Shown here piece after piece: positions 23,401-38,400 of a stretch of DNA of 64,000 nt. The DNA is from Apostichopus japonicus (lineage: Eukaryota > Echinodermata > Holothuroidea > Aspidochirotida > Stichopodidae). A program made the position numbers and the translations under genes. The notes below the pieces were generated by a model, which was given only the letters and a program-made list of their open reading frames with translations, had not been told where the DNA came from and made no database searches. Location: positions 33,634,501 through 33,698,500 of the forward strand of contig NC_092568.1 of the NCBI RefSeq assembly GCF_037975245.1, in the 5' to 3' direction. Numbering within the stretch: position 1 is the first letter of the stretch; every line of letters starts with the position of its first letter.

Positions 23401-26400
23401 GGAAAAACATAAACCAAAATTTGGTCCCACAAGTATAAAATATCCCCAAAATCTACAAATGACTGTTTGACTTCAAGTTTAAATTATTTTGCACCCGACT
23501 GCAAACATTCTGTTGTGACAATTTTTGATGATAATTTTATCAGTATATTAGTAATTTATAAACCATTATTCACTACATCCAAATGTTTCACAATTTTCCA
23601 TTTTTTCCCCTTCTCTGTCTTAATTTGATTTTGCTATATTTTATTTGCAGATTCCACCCAGTTTGCTTCCACCAAAACTACCTGACAATGGATTTCAAAC
23701 TACAATTTGGAAGCATCGTGAAATGGTGATACTAAATATCCCCTGCTTTTTAAAAAAAAAAAAAAAAATTTAAATGGCAAATAAATGTTGTTTGTCTTCT
23801 TCTGTTAAAGAGAGAAAATAAGTTGGAATATAGTTTCACTTTGAAATATTTCTATATTTTTTTGGCCTCTGCCTTTCCTGTCCTACAGGTGACTATTTCA
23901 TCAAACCATCCCGGTGATATTAACGATTGCACAAGATTAGCATCCTGTTCACCAGTTCATCTTCTACCAGGTCAAAAAACAATGGACGCAGAACTAAACA
24001 GTAGTTGAAATGCCCCTCTATTGTTGTCTTTACCTCTTTCTATTCACAAGAAGCAATCCAATACCTCTTTGAGAGCAGAAAAAACAAAACAAATACAGTC
24101 GATTGACGTACGCAAAATAATTAAGGTTTTTTCCCACTGTGATGTAGATAACTTTTATCCTGAATTATCTGCAAAACAGTCCCATCAGAAGTAAAATCAG
24201 AGTTCAAGGATAGAGTCTCTGTCTCTATTAATCCAAGTTTCCAAGAAAGTTTTTTTTTGGTGGTATTTTACAAAACAATGAAGACACCCATTAGTATTGA
24301 TCTCTCCTATTGATGGAACATATTTTTTAATAGAAAGTGAACTTGACAAGTTAAAACAAATAGATCTCAATTTTATACCAAGTTGTTACATATTTTGTGG
24401 TTCAAAAAATTAAACAGAAACCTCTCTTTCTTATTATTATTTTGTTGCATTTGAGAAGTTGATCAAATAGATTTTTCTTTCTGGATATTGTAGATTGAAG
24501 GCAGAGGTAGCATAAGAGGGTTCACTCAGGTGGGATGGGGTGGGAGAACAAAACTTTGAGGGGTAGTGGAACATGTGAATTTGTCTTGAGGACCCCTATA
24601 TCAACTCAGTACTTCCTGACAAATAGATCCTCATTACATTCTGTACCACAAATTGCGGAACCCTTTTATTAGTTAACATTTCTTTTATAACTCCCCCACG
24701 AAAGGACACTTTTTTTTTTATTGCACTTTCCCAAGAAAAGGGCACTTTGTAAATAAAACTGGTCCCTTACAGTATAAAATGGGCATCTTTTACAAACATT
24801 AACAAAAACAGGTCACTTCTAAGTTGAGAAAATTGGCACCTTTGAGCTTTTTTGTTTTACAAAACTGCCCCGGTCCTCCTTCCACTCTGTCACACCTGGT
24901 TAAACATTTCATCTGATATTATCTTACAAATGAAAGCTGGTTTGTAATATTTTTAGAGTTTTATTTATGTAAATGTCATATAATAGTCTATACCAAGAAA
25001 CCCCCACCCCCCCAAAAAAAATCATATCCTTACATCAAGTTTCTTTTTCATATTGGGTGAACATTTTGTTGTACTATGCTCTCATACCATTACAGTTGAT
25101 CTCTTTGATCTAAGGAGAATTAAAAAAGAACTTCTAAACATCTTGTGACATGGGGATGAATGCACAGCTATAATTGTGCAAGCTGATCTTTCCCCACCTT
25201 TATCCCTCCCTTTGGTACCAAACCCTTACATTGGTTCGCCTCTTTTCCCTCTGATTTTACTTCTCCATCCTCAGGTTACCACCTCTCATTTCACAGTTAA
25301 GATCAGAGTGGTGGGAGAAGGGGAAGATAAAGGCGGGGGGGGCGGAGGGGGGAGGGTTAAGGAAGGAGGAAAATGAAGGCAGAAGGGGAAAAGGTAACAT
25401 CCATTGTTTACACCGCCAGTGGGAAATATGGTCCTGTTTTATATATCCGTCGATCATTTCTGGATATTCTGGTTTTTACTTGATTATAACAAGGTTTTCC
25501 AACTTAGTCAAATTACTGTATAATAATTATCAAGAATAAAAAAAATTTCATACTTTTGTCAAAAATACATGTCTGTTCATATTCAATATTTTTTTCCAGT
25601 TTTTTTGTTGTTGATGCTATAATTTAAACTTAAAACTTCAACTTCTGTCCTATCTTGACTGGAGTACGACTGAGACTCAAGGTGAAGGTCTTTATTGCTG
25701 GTAACCATCACTTCCATTGTTGTAATTCCCACAAAGAAGCTATAAAGTTATTCCTAGGTCAACAAAGAAGCACCTCCTGTTTAGGTTAGCAACGCCACCT
25801 GTGGTCCTATTGGCGTACCGTACACACCAGTGGTGTTGAATGGATCCAGCAAAAGCTATACTGTGACCTCACTATGACTAATCAACAGTGACTAACGGAA
25901 TTATAAATAAGCTACAGGGAAGTCCATGTTTCTGGTAGAGGTCACTTCCAGTGGTGGCAGCATTCAAGAAAAGGGAGTTGAATGGTTAAAGGATGCATAG
26001 TTATTGTATGAGCCTAATTGGTTAAAGGATGTATAGTTATATGTGCCTAATTGGAAAAGACTCTTGCTACAATCCAGTGGTCTGCACAAAGGGTGGGGGT
26101 GTGGGGGGGGGTGGGGCACACAGTCTTGATGGGGGAGGGGAAACAAGGAAGCTGCATTCAATGCATTCAACCACACTTCTAATTTAAAAAAAAAATGATC
26201 AGGCACCCCCAATCCATCATCAGTCCGGGGGGGCGGCGGGGAGTGGATATTTTCAAAATTTAAAGGTATTTATTAGCACAAAGTTGCCATTAGTCCTACT
26301 TCAAGACCTAATTTAAAGTTGCAATATGATTCAGATTGCACCATTCGATGTCTGAACTTCCAGCCATGCCCCTGTTCATTTAGGAAGTCAAATATTTCAA

Positions 26401-29400
26401 ACTTCATGAATAATAGCTAAGGAATTCAACTTATTGCAAGGAAAATATAGACCAAGCAAACGGAAAAAAAAGGAATAAGGAAAAAGGAAAAAGGAAAGAG
26501 GAACAAAATAGTTGAGAACAAAAGAAAACTCAAACATACAACGTTAAATTACAAGATATCTAAAACCTAAAAAATGGTGATAGAAAACAGAAAATATTCA
26601 TTGGTTTGATGATCTCACAAAAAAACAAGAACAAAATTGAATTTGGAAGTGAATCCTACAACTGGTGGCTCTATTTAGATCAGGTGAATAGCCATATGGA
26701 ATGTCAGGGAATACAAGTATATAGAGGGCGGCAGAGGAAGTTGATAGTGAAGAAAGAAAGATAAATTCCCACATATCCTAGTGATTTTCAGATCCACATT
26801 TTTTAACCAAATAATCATACCAGGATTGGAAAGGGGGTACAGACCATCTCAACCAGCTGTGTGGATGACATGCTGTTCTCGCAAGAAAGATATCAACATA
26901 ACCAGAGAGCCAGTTGGCATGTTTGAGATTCCTTGCCATATGGTTTGGTAAAAAAAATTCCACTAAACAATCTGACTAATTATGTAAAGCAAGTGAGTTA
27001 AAATTTGTCCAAGGGTCTAAGTGAGAGCCAGAGAAGATCAGAGATTTCCATCTATTATAGGTAGCCCTCACTTGTGGGTATCGACCAATCAATTCACTGA
27101 TAATGATTTTACAAATGTTCACTATCCAGAAGAATCAGTCTTCCCATGTCAAATACAGACATCCAGATGTTGACCTGAAATGAGTTTGGACCTCCACCAA
27201 TTTCAAAAGTAATCTTTTGAAAACTCATTAAGCTGGATCCACATTCCAAAGTATGAAGTTCAACAAAGATGTACTTTTTGAGTTATCATGTTTAGAAGGT
27301 TTTCATATTTTGACCTCTCTTGACCTTTGAACTTCACAGAAACGAATAGGGTTCTTATACTCGATAAGATGGATCCACATACCAATGATATTAATCCACC
27401 ATGAACTGTTGAGTTAACGTGTTTACAAGAGTCACATACACAAGCATGCCATATCACCATTGCATAGTTACCTTATCCCTAAGGAAAGGAATCCAAACAA
27501 TAAAATCAAAATTTAAGTAAAAAGTGTTAAAGCCCAGAGATGTTACTTTTAGTTTTCCTCTTTTTTTTTAAAAGTTTCTATTAATTGTAAAATACCTGAT
27601 TTATCAGAAGTGCTGGCTATAGAAACAGCTTTTTTAAAATAACTTTAAAACCTGGTTTGCCTATATAGCTGCTGTGGGCAGTAGCTATGTCATTGTGATT
27701 TACATTCCAAGGTCAAATAAAAAAATTAATTTACCAAGCTGGTGAAAATGAATTTCCACAGTAGCATGCTAAAAAAGGGAAGTTGTTTGAATAAAGATCC
27801 TAGTCACATGATAATACAGGCTATGTCAGCAAGTTAAACTTTTCCTCTGAAAGGTTCAATAAGATCTGTGTCTGTGTGTGGGTGGTGGTTGCTTTGTAAA
27901 CCCAAGGTACAGTAGCAGTACATTCACACCTTGCACGGCAGATAACATAATTGTATCGATAACAGGTAGTAAAAAACACAACTACCTGCCAAGCATGGTA
28001 CGTAATAGCAGGAAGTTGTTCCACAGTATGACGCACAGGGGTGACATGTATAAATGAACTAGAATCCTATAAACTGCATCTTGGGAATTTCCAACTACCC
28101 GAAAATGATAATAGAGGGCAGTATTAACCATTTCAAAATACTTACACTGCTCTTCTGAGGAGGAATGAAATTTTGTGTTGCAACCTTTTTAATACAGAAA
28201 AACCTTACTGCAGAATCACAGGAAATCCATCACACATGAGACAATAGAAAATGTTGCAAAGTGTTGGGACTATTTTAATTATAATATTCAGAATGTTAAT
28301 TTTGTCCCTTTCACAGAATATTGTGGAACAAAATCCAGGTATAAACAGAAAGCAATGATTATCACATTAAGATTAAATGGATACTCAAGTTTTACCACTC
28401 AAATGATGATATGCGAGGTAAAGAAAATTCCCAGATTTTGATTAGCAGTCTGATATCCCAACCGGCTATTCCTTGTAACTTTATTTGGTCTCACACCAGC
28501 ATTTAAAGGAGCCACTGTCATTATTAGTGGCCTCACACCAGCATTTATGGGGACATAAATATCATTAGTGGTCTCACACCAGCATTTAAAGGGGCCACTG
28601 TCATTATCAGTGGCCTCACACCAGCATTTATGGGGACATAAACATCATTAGTGGTCTCAAACCAGCATTTGCAGGGGCCACTGTCATTATTAGTGGTCTC
28701 AAACCAGCATTTAAAGGGGACACTATCATTATTAGTGCTCTAACACCAGCCTTTCAAGGCGATACAACTTTTATATATAAACATAATCCATTTGGGAGAT
28801 ATCACACAGGGCTGAAGACTTGAACAAGTCTAAACGTGACAACATCGAGCCACAATGTGCTTCATTTTGCTTATGTTTTTCTTTACTTATTAAAATGTTG
28901 AGTTTCAGTCATGGAGATGGATTTTTGCTGAATTTGAAAATATTGCCAACAACACTTAGTATAACGTAATGATGGCATAGCTTTCAGAAAAGCAAAGAAA
29001 TGTGAAAAATTTTAGACCCTGGTGACCCTATGACAGTGAAGAAAGCTCTCTGACCAGACCTTTAAACAGCACAAGTGGGGTGATTGGGCTGACTTGTTCT
29101 TTTCAAAGATCTTTGTCATACAAGCCAAAGATGAATGATTTGGTTTGGTTTGTGTTAACTTTAAGATGTATACCTGTATCACCTAGCTGATGGTTGAATG
29201 TCCATCCATATCAAGGAATGTAAAGAAGATGCTATTTTTGACAGAAAATGTGCCCTGTGACATCAAATGCTGTTTCAGTCATCTTCTATATGTACCTAAT
29301 TTGCATTTTAACATCATTTGAGTTGTACTATACTTGAGTGTCTGTAAAAAGTTGTTGCTGTTTTGTTTTTTCTTCTCCCATTCTGACCGTTGCATACCTC

Positions 29401-32400
29401 AAATGACCTTTGACTTCCACCCTTCTTATTGGAAGCCAAAAATGCAGCCACATCAATCACACTTGGACAATAAAAACCAAAAACTCTAAAAATTTATAAA
29501 ATTCAAGAAGAAAGTCACCTTCAAAACAAGTTGCAATCATTTAATGTTTATTTTATTAACTAGGGAAACACAGTTAAATGGGGAACTTTTCAAAAGTTTT
29601 TTTTAAGATTTAATATTTAGCTATAATCATAACCAATTATAGATAATTTCACAAACAGTTGCTTCACAACATATCTTGGGATGCCCCTTGGAATGCAATT
29701 CTTGTCAAACAAACTGAGAAATTGGGTCAAAACAGATAAACATCGTTCCTCTTGTGGTAAAGTTTGTTGGACTTTGAAATCCATATCAGTAGAAAATATA
29801 AAAAAGTAAACACACTGCCAGTGTTTCGATATTGAAGGTTAACCATATGTATGATTGCTCTAATGAAGTAAACACCAAGATGCCTATACACACCTATACA
29901 TCATAATACAGTGAGAGCTAGTGTCATTTACATAGTGTTTAGTCATCACTAGGTCAACAGAGGACAACTCAGGCACCCCGGTAAATTTTGATGCCAACGA
30001 TTATGTCATTATTTGTGAAGTACTAAGATTTATGTGAAAAATAAGTTGTGCTAAAATAAAGTAATGATAAAAAATAGGTGCCAGACAATACAAATAACAC
30101 AGGTATTGAACAACTTAGTTCTTGTATTGCACCCTAGCGTCTCAATGCCCAATGTCAAAAGGTTGGCAAGTTTAACACAATGTTACTCTCTTACACTGCT
30201 ATAAAGCAAACTGGACATTTTTCTCACCAAAAACCCAACCCATTTTTGCCAAAACCAGCATCATTTACATACATGTGCTTTATCAGAAGATGCAGTCCTA
30301 AACTTTTGAAGGTTGGTTACTCAAATGAACATCAAATATACAAATAACACAGGTATTGAGCAACTTAATTCTTGTATAGCACCCTCCATATTGCTTCTCA
30401 ATGCCCAATGTCAAATGTTGGCAAGTTTAACACAATGTTACACTCTTACACTGCTATAAAGCAAACTGGACATTTTTCTCACAACAAACCCAACCCATTT
30501 TTGCCAAAACCAGCATCATTTACCTACATATATGCTTTATCAGAAGATGCAGTCCTTAACTTTTGAAGGTTGGTTACTCAAATGAACATGAAATATACAC
30601 TGTAAAGAAAAGAGGAAACAATCTCCCCCTATCTGGAGCTCTCTAGGTGATTGGATGGATCCTGCATAGGCTTAGGTCAGCGTTAGGCAAGAACTGAACA
30701 TGGCAGTCAACTGTTCTTAATGGTTATAATCACAAAGTCTGTTCTTATATTCACAACCCCTTTCGATCTCTTTCTCATATCCCTCCAGAAATTTGCTAGA
30801 CTAAGATGTATGATTACATTTGTCTGTCACTTACCCCTGGACTGCTCTTCATGAAGTTTTGAACCACAGCAGATTTGAGTGGCTGGGTCGTATCCAACTC
30901 CATCACAACACTGGCCTCCATTAAGTGCCTCTGTTCCAGTATCATATAACTCTCCGTCACAGCATGTCCACCCAGGTCCAAACAAATCCGCATCACCGCA
31001 ACACCCCTGTTCATCTTCGCTGTAAAACTGATTCCCACATCTGAGAGGCTTTCCGACCGGTCGAATGACCCCACTATCTTCACAAACCTCTTCTGAGGTA
31101 CGGTAGGCTCGGTATTCGCAACAACTGCGATCATAAAATGATGATTAAAAAAAACAGTAATTTGAAGAAACTTTCACTATGTCTGAATTCCAACATCCGT
31201 CAAAATATACAGTATCGAACTTCTGACCATTGACAAGCTAACATGAAACTCGCTTTAACAATTAAATTAATTCTAGCTAGATGAGCCTCTGAGGTTTAGT
31301 TTAAGGGGTGACAAATATGGAGAGATTGTTTTCTCTGGTGAGTAGGAAACAGCAGATGTCATTACCAATGTTCATTCCTCTCATTCGTTTCCAAGGTTGG
31401 ATAACATTAATACAATACCAGGGACCATCACAATAACAGAGCTATGAATGTATCCTCCTCTTTACTTAGTGTCAATGGTGGTTCCCTGTATAAACATGTA
31501 GCTGATAAACTTTTGATTTTAGTAGATGGAGGGTACCCATTATTTATGTATGATGACAGAGAGTGGAGGAGGGGAGGGGGTTGATTGAGCCATCTTATAA
31601 TTGCATGTTACTGTAGATCTGTGTGAGGGGGTAGAGACGGGGAGGAGAGGAGAGGAGTAGAGAAGTGACATAAAAAACGGGGCAAGAGAGAGAAACAGGA
31701 GAGGGGAAGAGAGAAAGGATAGGGGAAGCTAGAGATGGAAAGAGGGGAGGGTATGTTAGGAGACGGGAGAAGAACAGAAGAGAAGAAAAGAGAGGAGAGA
31801 TGAGCAGCTTTAGGTTTGATGCATTTTCATTTTTAAAAATTGTTTATTATTTCAACATCATTATATATGTTGTTGTTCGAGAGGAGGTGGGGTGTTCTGG
31901 TGTTGGGGGGGGGGAGTGGGGGGGGGTAGAAGGCAGTTTTAAAACTCCAAACATCTTTGCTAATAACATTAACACCCTTTTATAAAGTTAAAATTGAACA
32001 ACTTACTCTCCTTGGCTCTCCGGTATACTATACACCATTCCACTACAGCAAATCTCTACAGAAGGAGAGTAAGCAGCCAATGATACACCGCAGCATCGCC
32101 TCTCGTTATCGTTAGCGTCGTACTTGGAATGGATGAATACGTCCCCGCAGCATATCTCAGTAGCTTCCTCCATGATCTGGTTCCCACAGATCGACACTGA
32201 GGTATCCATTGGTATCAGAAACCCATGAAGGCAAATCTGTGAAAATGTTACAGGAAAAAAAAAGGCAACCATTTATAGCAAGCATCAATTGATGACAACA
32301 ATGACATCATTTAATCCAGTTTAATATGCAAATCTATGCAAATCAAACATGACCATAATAAGGTCTGCTGTGAATATATTGCAGGCCTACTAGAGCTTAA

Positions 32401-35400
32401 GTTTTAAATGAAAACTAATCATTAATAACTACTACTCCACAATGCAAATTAATTCATAAAACGTAAGGTTATTATTTTGTGATTGTTGCATGGCTGGAAT
32501 TGCCATGTTCAAGAATCCATCTATCATAATTAAAAGTGAGAATAAAAGTGCCAACTCTATGCTGGACGAATATACACAGGAGACGTGGAAACTATTATTG
32601 TTCTTGTATCCTTTTGTCTTGATGAGATTCAAAGCAGATTTGTCATAATATTAGTGAAGAAACTATTGGCTTACTGACGTACTTTAGAAATTACTGGATA
32701 CTACTAAAATCCAGCAGTGACCGTGTAGTTCCCTTGTTTGACTAGTGAAAGTTCCCTTTGGTTTCCAATCAACTTAACGTCAACTTTGTGGGCAACTTTG
32801 AGTGACGAACAGCTTGGAATAAACTTGTAAAGATTCTGTTTTCGATACTTACGGTAGATATGGAGTTGTATGTCACCGATTCTTCCGGGGATTGACCAGA
32901 ACAGACCGTGTCGTCCTCGTAGGACGACTTTACAATGGGAACCTGATTCATCCAATCACAGAGTTCATCGCCTCGCAAGAGATGAGTACCGCAACAATCG
33001 TGTGTGTACGTAGAATAACCGGCGTAGAAGGACTCTATCATGAGATGAAGAGATAAATAGGAGACAGATGAAGAAAATGATAAAAGGTAGATCGATGACT
33101 GAAAAATCTTATTCATCAAACTGTATAGGTCACTTAAATGTTTTTAAGGCACTCCTTAAAACTGACCTTTTTCGAAATTATTATTCATTTTAAACCTCCA
33201 GTCTTATTGTTTTGTTGCCATCTTACCAACTTTTTTAATTGCTGTATATTAAAATTTATTTCTATTTCTATTTTGGTAGTCTTATTGTTACTAATTTTCA
33301 GCTGTAATAGTTTGGTATTTTTAGTTTTATTGTATGCTGTCATATTTAATTGCTTTCGTCTTTAATTTCAGAATTTTATTGCTTTAATAATTATTGTTAG
33401 GATATTTGTTTATTGTTGTAAATTTTATAATGCAATATTTTTAGGTTGTAACATTTTTAAGCTGTAATAATTTTAAGTTGTAATATTATATATAATTTTG
33501 TGAAGTGCTTTGAGATCATTCTTTGATGTAGGGCGCTATATAAGAATAAATTATTATTATTATTACTTAAGCGTCAGTCTCTTTCTGAAAACTGCTTACC
33601 TCCCTCAGACCTTGTGGAATAATGGTGGGAGCTACTGATGGCATGAAGCTTAAAATCAGGCTTTAAAAGAGGAAAGGTGTGTGGGATGGGGGGGGGGGGC
33701 TAGGTAAGGCAGTCAGAGCCCCATGGTCAACTATGAGTGGCAGAAAGATATGAAGGTGGCCCAGAATATGTAGAATATAGAATATGGTGTTCTCAGTTTC
33801 ATAATATATTTTAGGAAAATTTAAAAAAAAATTGCAAAAGGGTGACTTCTGGAGGCATTATTGGATTTTTTCCAGGAAAGTTTCCTGATGTGAAAAAAAT
33901 CCATTAAGGATATTAAATTTGACTAAACTATGGAAATAGACTGTATAGAATGTGTTTAATAGCAGCAATACTGTAAAAAGCTCAACATTTAGTCTTCTTT
34001 TGTTTGTGTCATATGTTTTCTGTTACTATGATGTTGAAAAAATTATGCCTCATCTTAAATTATTGGTACCCTTCCTTGAAATGTTGAGCTGCCACCCCCA
34101 ACCCCCGGCCTCCCCCTCACAATTTCTGGCTATGGGCTTGGTGTTACCTCTCAATTTACAGATGGTTGAAAATCAGTTTCAAAATAATCTCATATCCAAA
34201 TAATAAGAGTCCTGTATAATCCAGATTTCACTTTGTGTCACATTTGAGCTAATTCTTGTTTTCCTTAAGTACGTTACCATGAAAGAACGAAGAACAGCAA
34301 ATCCCAGAGTTGGGATCGTAGGCCAGTTCTTGCCCTGCTTCTATCATACAACAATGTCTGTCGGCGCCCAGAAAGACTTGGCTGGTGCGTGGGCAGCAAG
34401 ATTCGATTCCCTCCTCGTAGGTGGTTTGGCCACAGCAAGATGTTTGGTGACTTCTTCTTTCCAAGACAACGGTGTCGATCCAATCCCCGCAACAGAGCTG
34501 ATGGCCTGGATCGTAAGCAGCTGTTGGTGCGATAAATATAATAATCATTGACAAGTTGGATTTTGTGATCGCCTGCAGGTTATCGAAAGTAATTTACAAA
34601 AGAGATTTAAAAAGAATGAGATCCTTTTCTTTTCTACTTCAGGCTTTGAAATTCAAGCTATGTACTGGCTAAATTCCAGAAGATTTCGTCAATTTGCCAA
34701 TACAAAAACAAGGCACTAAAAAATTTCTGTCCTTGGACATTAACGACTTAAACACATGCTGATAATTTTGGGGTGGGCTTTCTTGTAAATTTCTTAGACA
34801 AGAATTGGGGTACAAGACTATACCACACACACAATTACAAAGCAACATGTGAGATTTGGTAGTAACAAAAAAAAAGCATATAGCTAGAAATATATCTATG
34901 TTACTTCAAAACATTATAATATTTCATTATAGTCTCAATAATATATATTAAATGAATTCTTATAAACTCAAAAACTGTGGGATTATATTCCTATTAAACT
35001 TGTTTCTCTAACACAACAGACCAACTTTTCAGGATTAAACGTTCTTCCAAAACAATTAGGTTAAAATTGATTTAATTGTTTGATCAAAAGTAATACTTTT
35101 TGCCTTACCGCTTCCACAGCATTCCGTGTGTTCATCTCTGTCAAACAATTCCCCGTTACAGCAGATCTGCTCCCACGGCAAGTAGGAACGGGATCCACAA
35201 CAGCTCTGTACACCCGGTACGGTTGGAAAGTCGTAACTAACCGCAGAATTGCAGCAAGAGCTGGTTGAAAGGTCAAAGGGCTCACCGCCGCAGCAACTCC
35301 TTCCAGCTGAAGTAAATAACATATAATAGTAATAATAATACACAGTTCTTATATGGCGCAAATATACACTAAAGTCTCTATGCGCTGAAAGGCCGGAAAA

Positions 35401-38400
35401 ATACAAAAGTGAGAAACGGTGAGTCTTTAGAGGCATTTTGAAACTGGTTACAGACTGAGCTTCTTTTAATTCCAATCGGAAGGCCATTCCAGAGGATAGC
35501 AGAAGAGAACTGAAATGAGTGAGAGCCGTATATGACTTTGGGGACACAGAAAGGGCAACCAGTAAAGATTTCAAACTGTATCGGAGGCAACGACGTGGCG
35601 TATACTCCTGGATGAGGTTTTGTAAGTATGTTGGAGACATTTAAAAGTTAACAGCAAGATTTTGAAACTAATCCATAGTTTCACTGGAAGCCAGTCCAGA
35701 TTGCGTAGGATTGGGGTAACATGTTCAAACGGTTTAGTGCGGGTCACCAGTCTTGCCGCCAAATTCTGTATGTGTTAAAGCTTATTCACTTGATGATCAG
35801 ACATATACACGACAATGTCATAAACAACAGAGCAAATACCTGGTTTAAGAGCTTTAATTGTTATCAAGTATGGGTTGAATATTTCATTCACTTTGCAGAA
35901 TATTTTTCTTTTTTGGGGGTAACTATATACTAAGACATTTAGTTTAAGTTCCTTATGTCTCCCTGAGTACTCATATACTTTCAGAAAATTAGATCGATTA
36001 TAGTTGTTTACAAGTCAAGCTTCATTTAATTAACAAAACAAAGAGTTAACCTGTTATGAAAGATATGTGTGATGGATGAAATTTTTAGACTAATATAGAT
36101 CCATGAATTGCTCTCTCTAAGTGTCGCCATCGACTTGAGGAAATAAAAATGGCTGTTTTAACAATATCTGAAGCAATACCTATTTGTGAAAAGCAGTACG
36201 GGTGAAAACCCTGTGGCGCACTTATCTATACTGGTAAAGTTGAAAGGACAATAAATCATATTGATGAACTGGTATAGACTGAAATGGCTTTATTAAAAAA
36301 TCATCCAAATTTGCGAGGACATTTCAGTACCCCAATCTAATAGCATATTCTTCAAATAACTTTGGTCCAGAAATGATATAAATGCAAATTAGTTTTCTGG
36401 CATAGATACATCTGCTAAGGAATTGTTGTCAACTCACTCTAATCGTTGATTTGATTGGAATTGCAACAAAGAGACTCACTCCAGTTATTTACAAAACTTC
36501 TACCAATGGGGCTCTCTACCGTTTCTACAGAGGGGTCTCTCATATTGCCCCCGTACTGTTATATGAAATCCCTGAATTGAATTATTTAACAGAGTTGCAT
36601 GAAAGCTCTCACAGGCTGCGTAGATGCTTAATTAACTTGCATGCTGACGGGATGGTTGATTGTTTAGTCTATGGTTCAGCTTTTGCGGTTTTTGGCCGAA
36701 CCAAACAATAAACTGTTTTAGAAAGCACAAGTTAAAATGCTTCTTGACTTTGCAAACTTCTAAAATAAGTTTCAACAGATCTTTTTGTGAATAATTCTGA
36801 TCGAACTTGTATATACTTCTAGTGATTGACTCATGGTACTTTTATGAGCTGCTGACAATGAGAACTTGTCAAGTTTCGCATTGTTATACTGTTGCTATCT
36901 GACAAAGAACAACATATTTTATTCTCATTTACAAAAAACCAACAGCACAAAGAGAACAAGTTTGATGTTTAACTTACAATGCCAAATTGCCAAATCTGAT
37001 ATATTTAGTAAAAAACAAAAACAAATAAACAAACAAAAATAAACGTACCAATTTCAAACAGAGCTCCTAAACAACAAGTTGAAGTTTCTGGATTGTAAGG
37101 AACATCCATGCAACAACTGGTGACATTTTCTGTTTTCTGATGGATGGATTCAGCACAACATAGTTCCTTGCTAGCATCGAATGCGACAGAACCACAGCAT
37201 TCATGAATCCCTCCGAATATATTCTAAACATGAAACATGAAACCATAAAATTTGTGATCATACATTTACACTGAATAGAGAAACAGAGTCCAGAAACATT
37301 GACTCATATTCTCAATCAGTCATTTTCAGTTTCATAAATCATAAATATGACAGAGATGTATCATTAGGAATTTTATTTACCATTCCACCTTTAAATCTTC
37401 TACAAAACAATTGTCTGCAATAATGAATTGTAAATATTGCTCCAATTTTCTAAGACTGTGCACACGAAACACCCTCCGATTCATTAATCAGAGGTCTTGG
37501 CACCCAAAACACACTTCATCTCTCTCAATACCTCCGAACAGTACTGTCATGCAGTTATCCAGGGAGCCTGGAAGGAAAAGGGGGAGGGGGAGTCCAGGAT
37601 GTTTATATCCCCTGCCCCCTCTCTCTCTCCCCACCACATAAAAAATTTGGCCAAACACCTGCATAAAATGAAACGAAACTGGGCCAAAAAAAATGGTAGG
37701 TTCATGTAAACGTTACCGTGTGACATGAAATGTGAGATATACTCGGTAACATCGTTCCTGACCTCCCGTCACCCCTACCACTCCCTTCTAGCAGATCTGT
37801 GATTTTTTGACTCATGGCATAAGAATTCTTACCTCTTATGAACCCATTGGTATTAACTACTCACCTCATTACAACATGTCTGATTCCTGACATCATAGAA
37901 TTCTGACCCACAGCATCGGTGATGTTCAACCGTTGGCGACTGGTGCACCTTGGTGGTTCCATCCAGGTATGAATAACAGCACAGTTCTGTGTTGGGGTCA
38001 TAAACACCATGAGAACCACAACACAAGCCTACCTCACTATAAAGAGTTCTGTCCCCATTGTGACCTCGGCAACATGTCAGACTATTGCGATTGTACGGCT
38101 CAGTTCCACAGCACCCGGTAAAATCTATGCAGAAATGGACAATTATTTGTGAACTTTTTTAAAGTTATGTTTTTTTAGGGTATATAGAATATCTTTGATA
38201 AATCTTACTTTTGCCTGTAAGGTGACTATAGCTCAATATAATTGTTTTTAACTAGTTTCCATAGTTTGATTAAAATTTGGTCAAAACAAACTGGTTTTAA
38301 TCCATTTCTAGGCACAAACATTTTCTTAGCTCTTTTCATATTTATGTAATTTCACACTGAGTTTTCCATTTCTCATTTGCTGATTATAAAGTGTTTTTTC

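Larger units (their letters stand above)
19394..30834 (-). other. Galaxin-like intron 10 (11.4 kb)
   Basis: The largest intron, bounded by GTAAGT and ATTGCAG. It carries five tandem arrays or duplications, poly(A) runs at about 22300-22321 and 23753-23768, and G-rich runs near 25335-25357 and 26090-26145. I saw no missed Cys-Cys exon on the minus strand. Confidence 0.75.

Noticed and set aside
36451-36711. Plus-strand frame of 86 codons in galaxin-like intron 5
   Set aside because: No recognisable motif, no supporting splice partners, and antisense to a well-supported gene.
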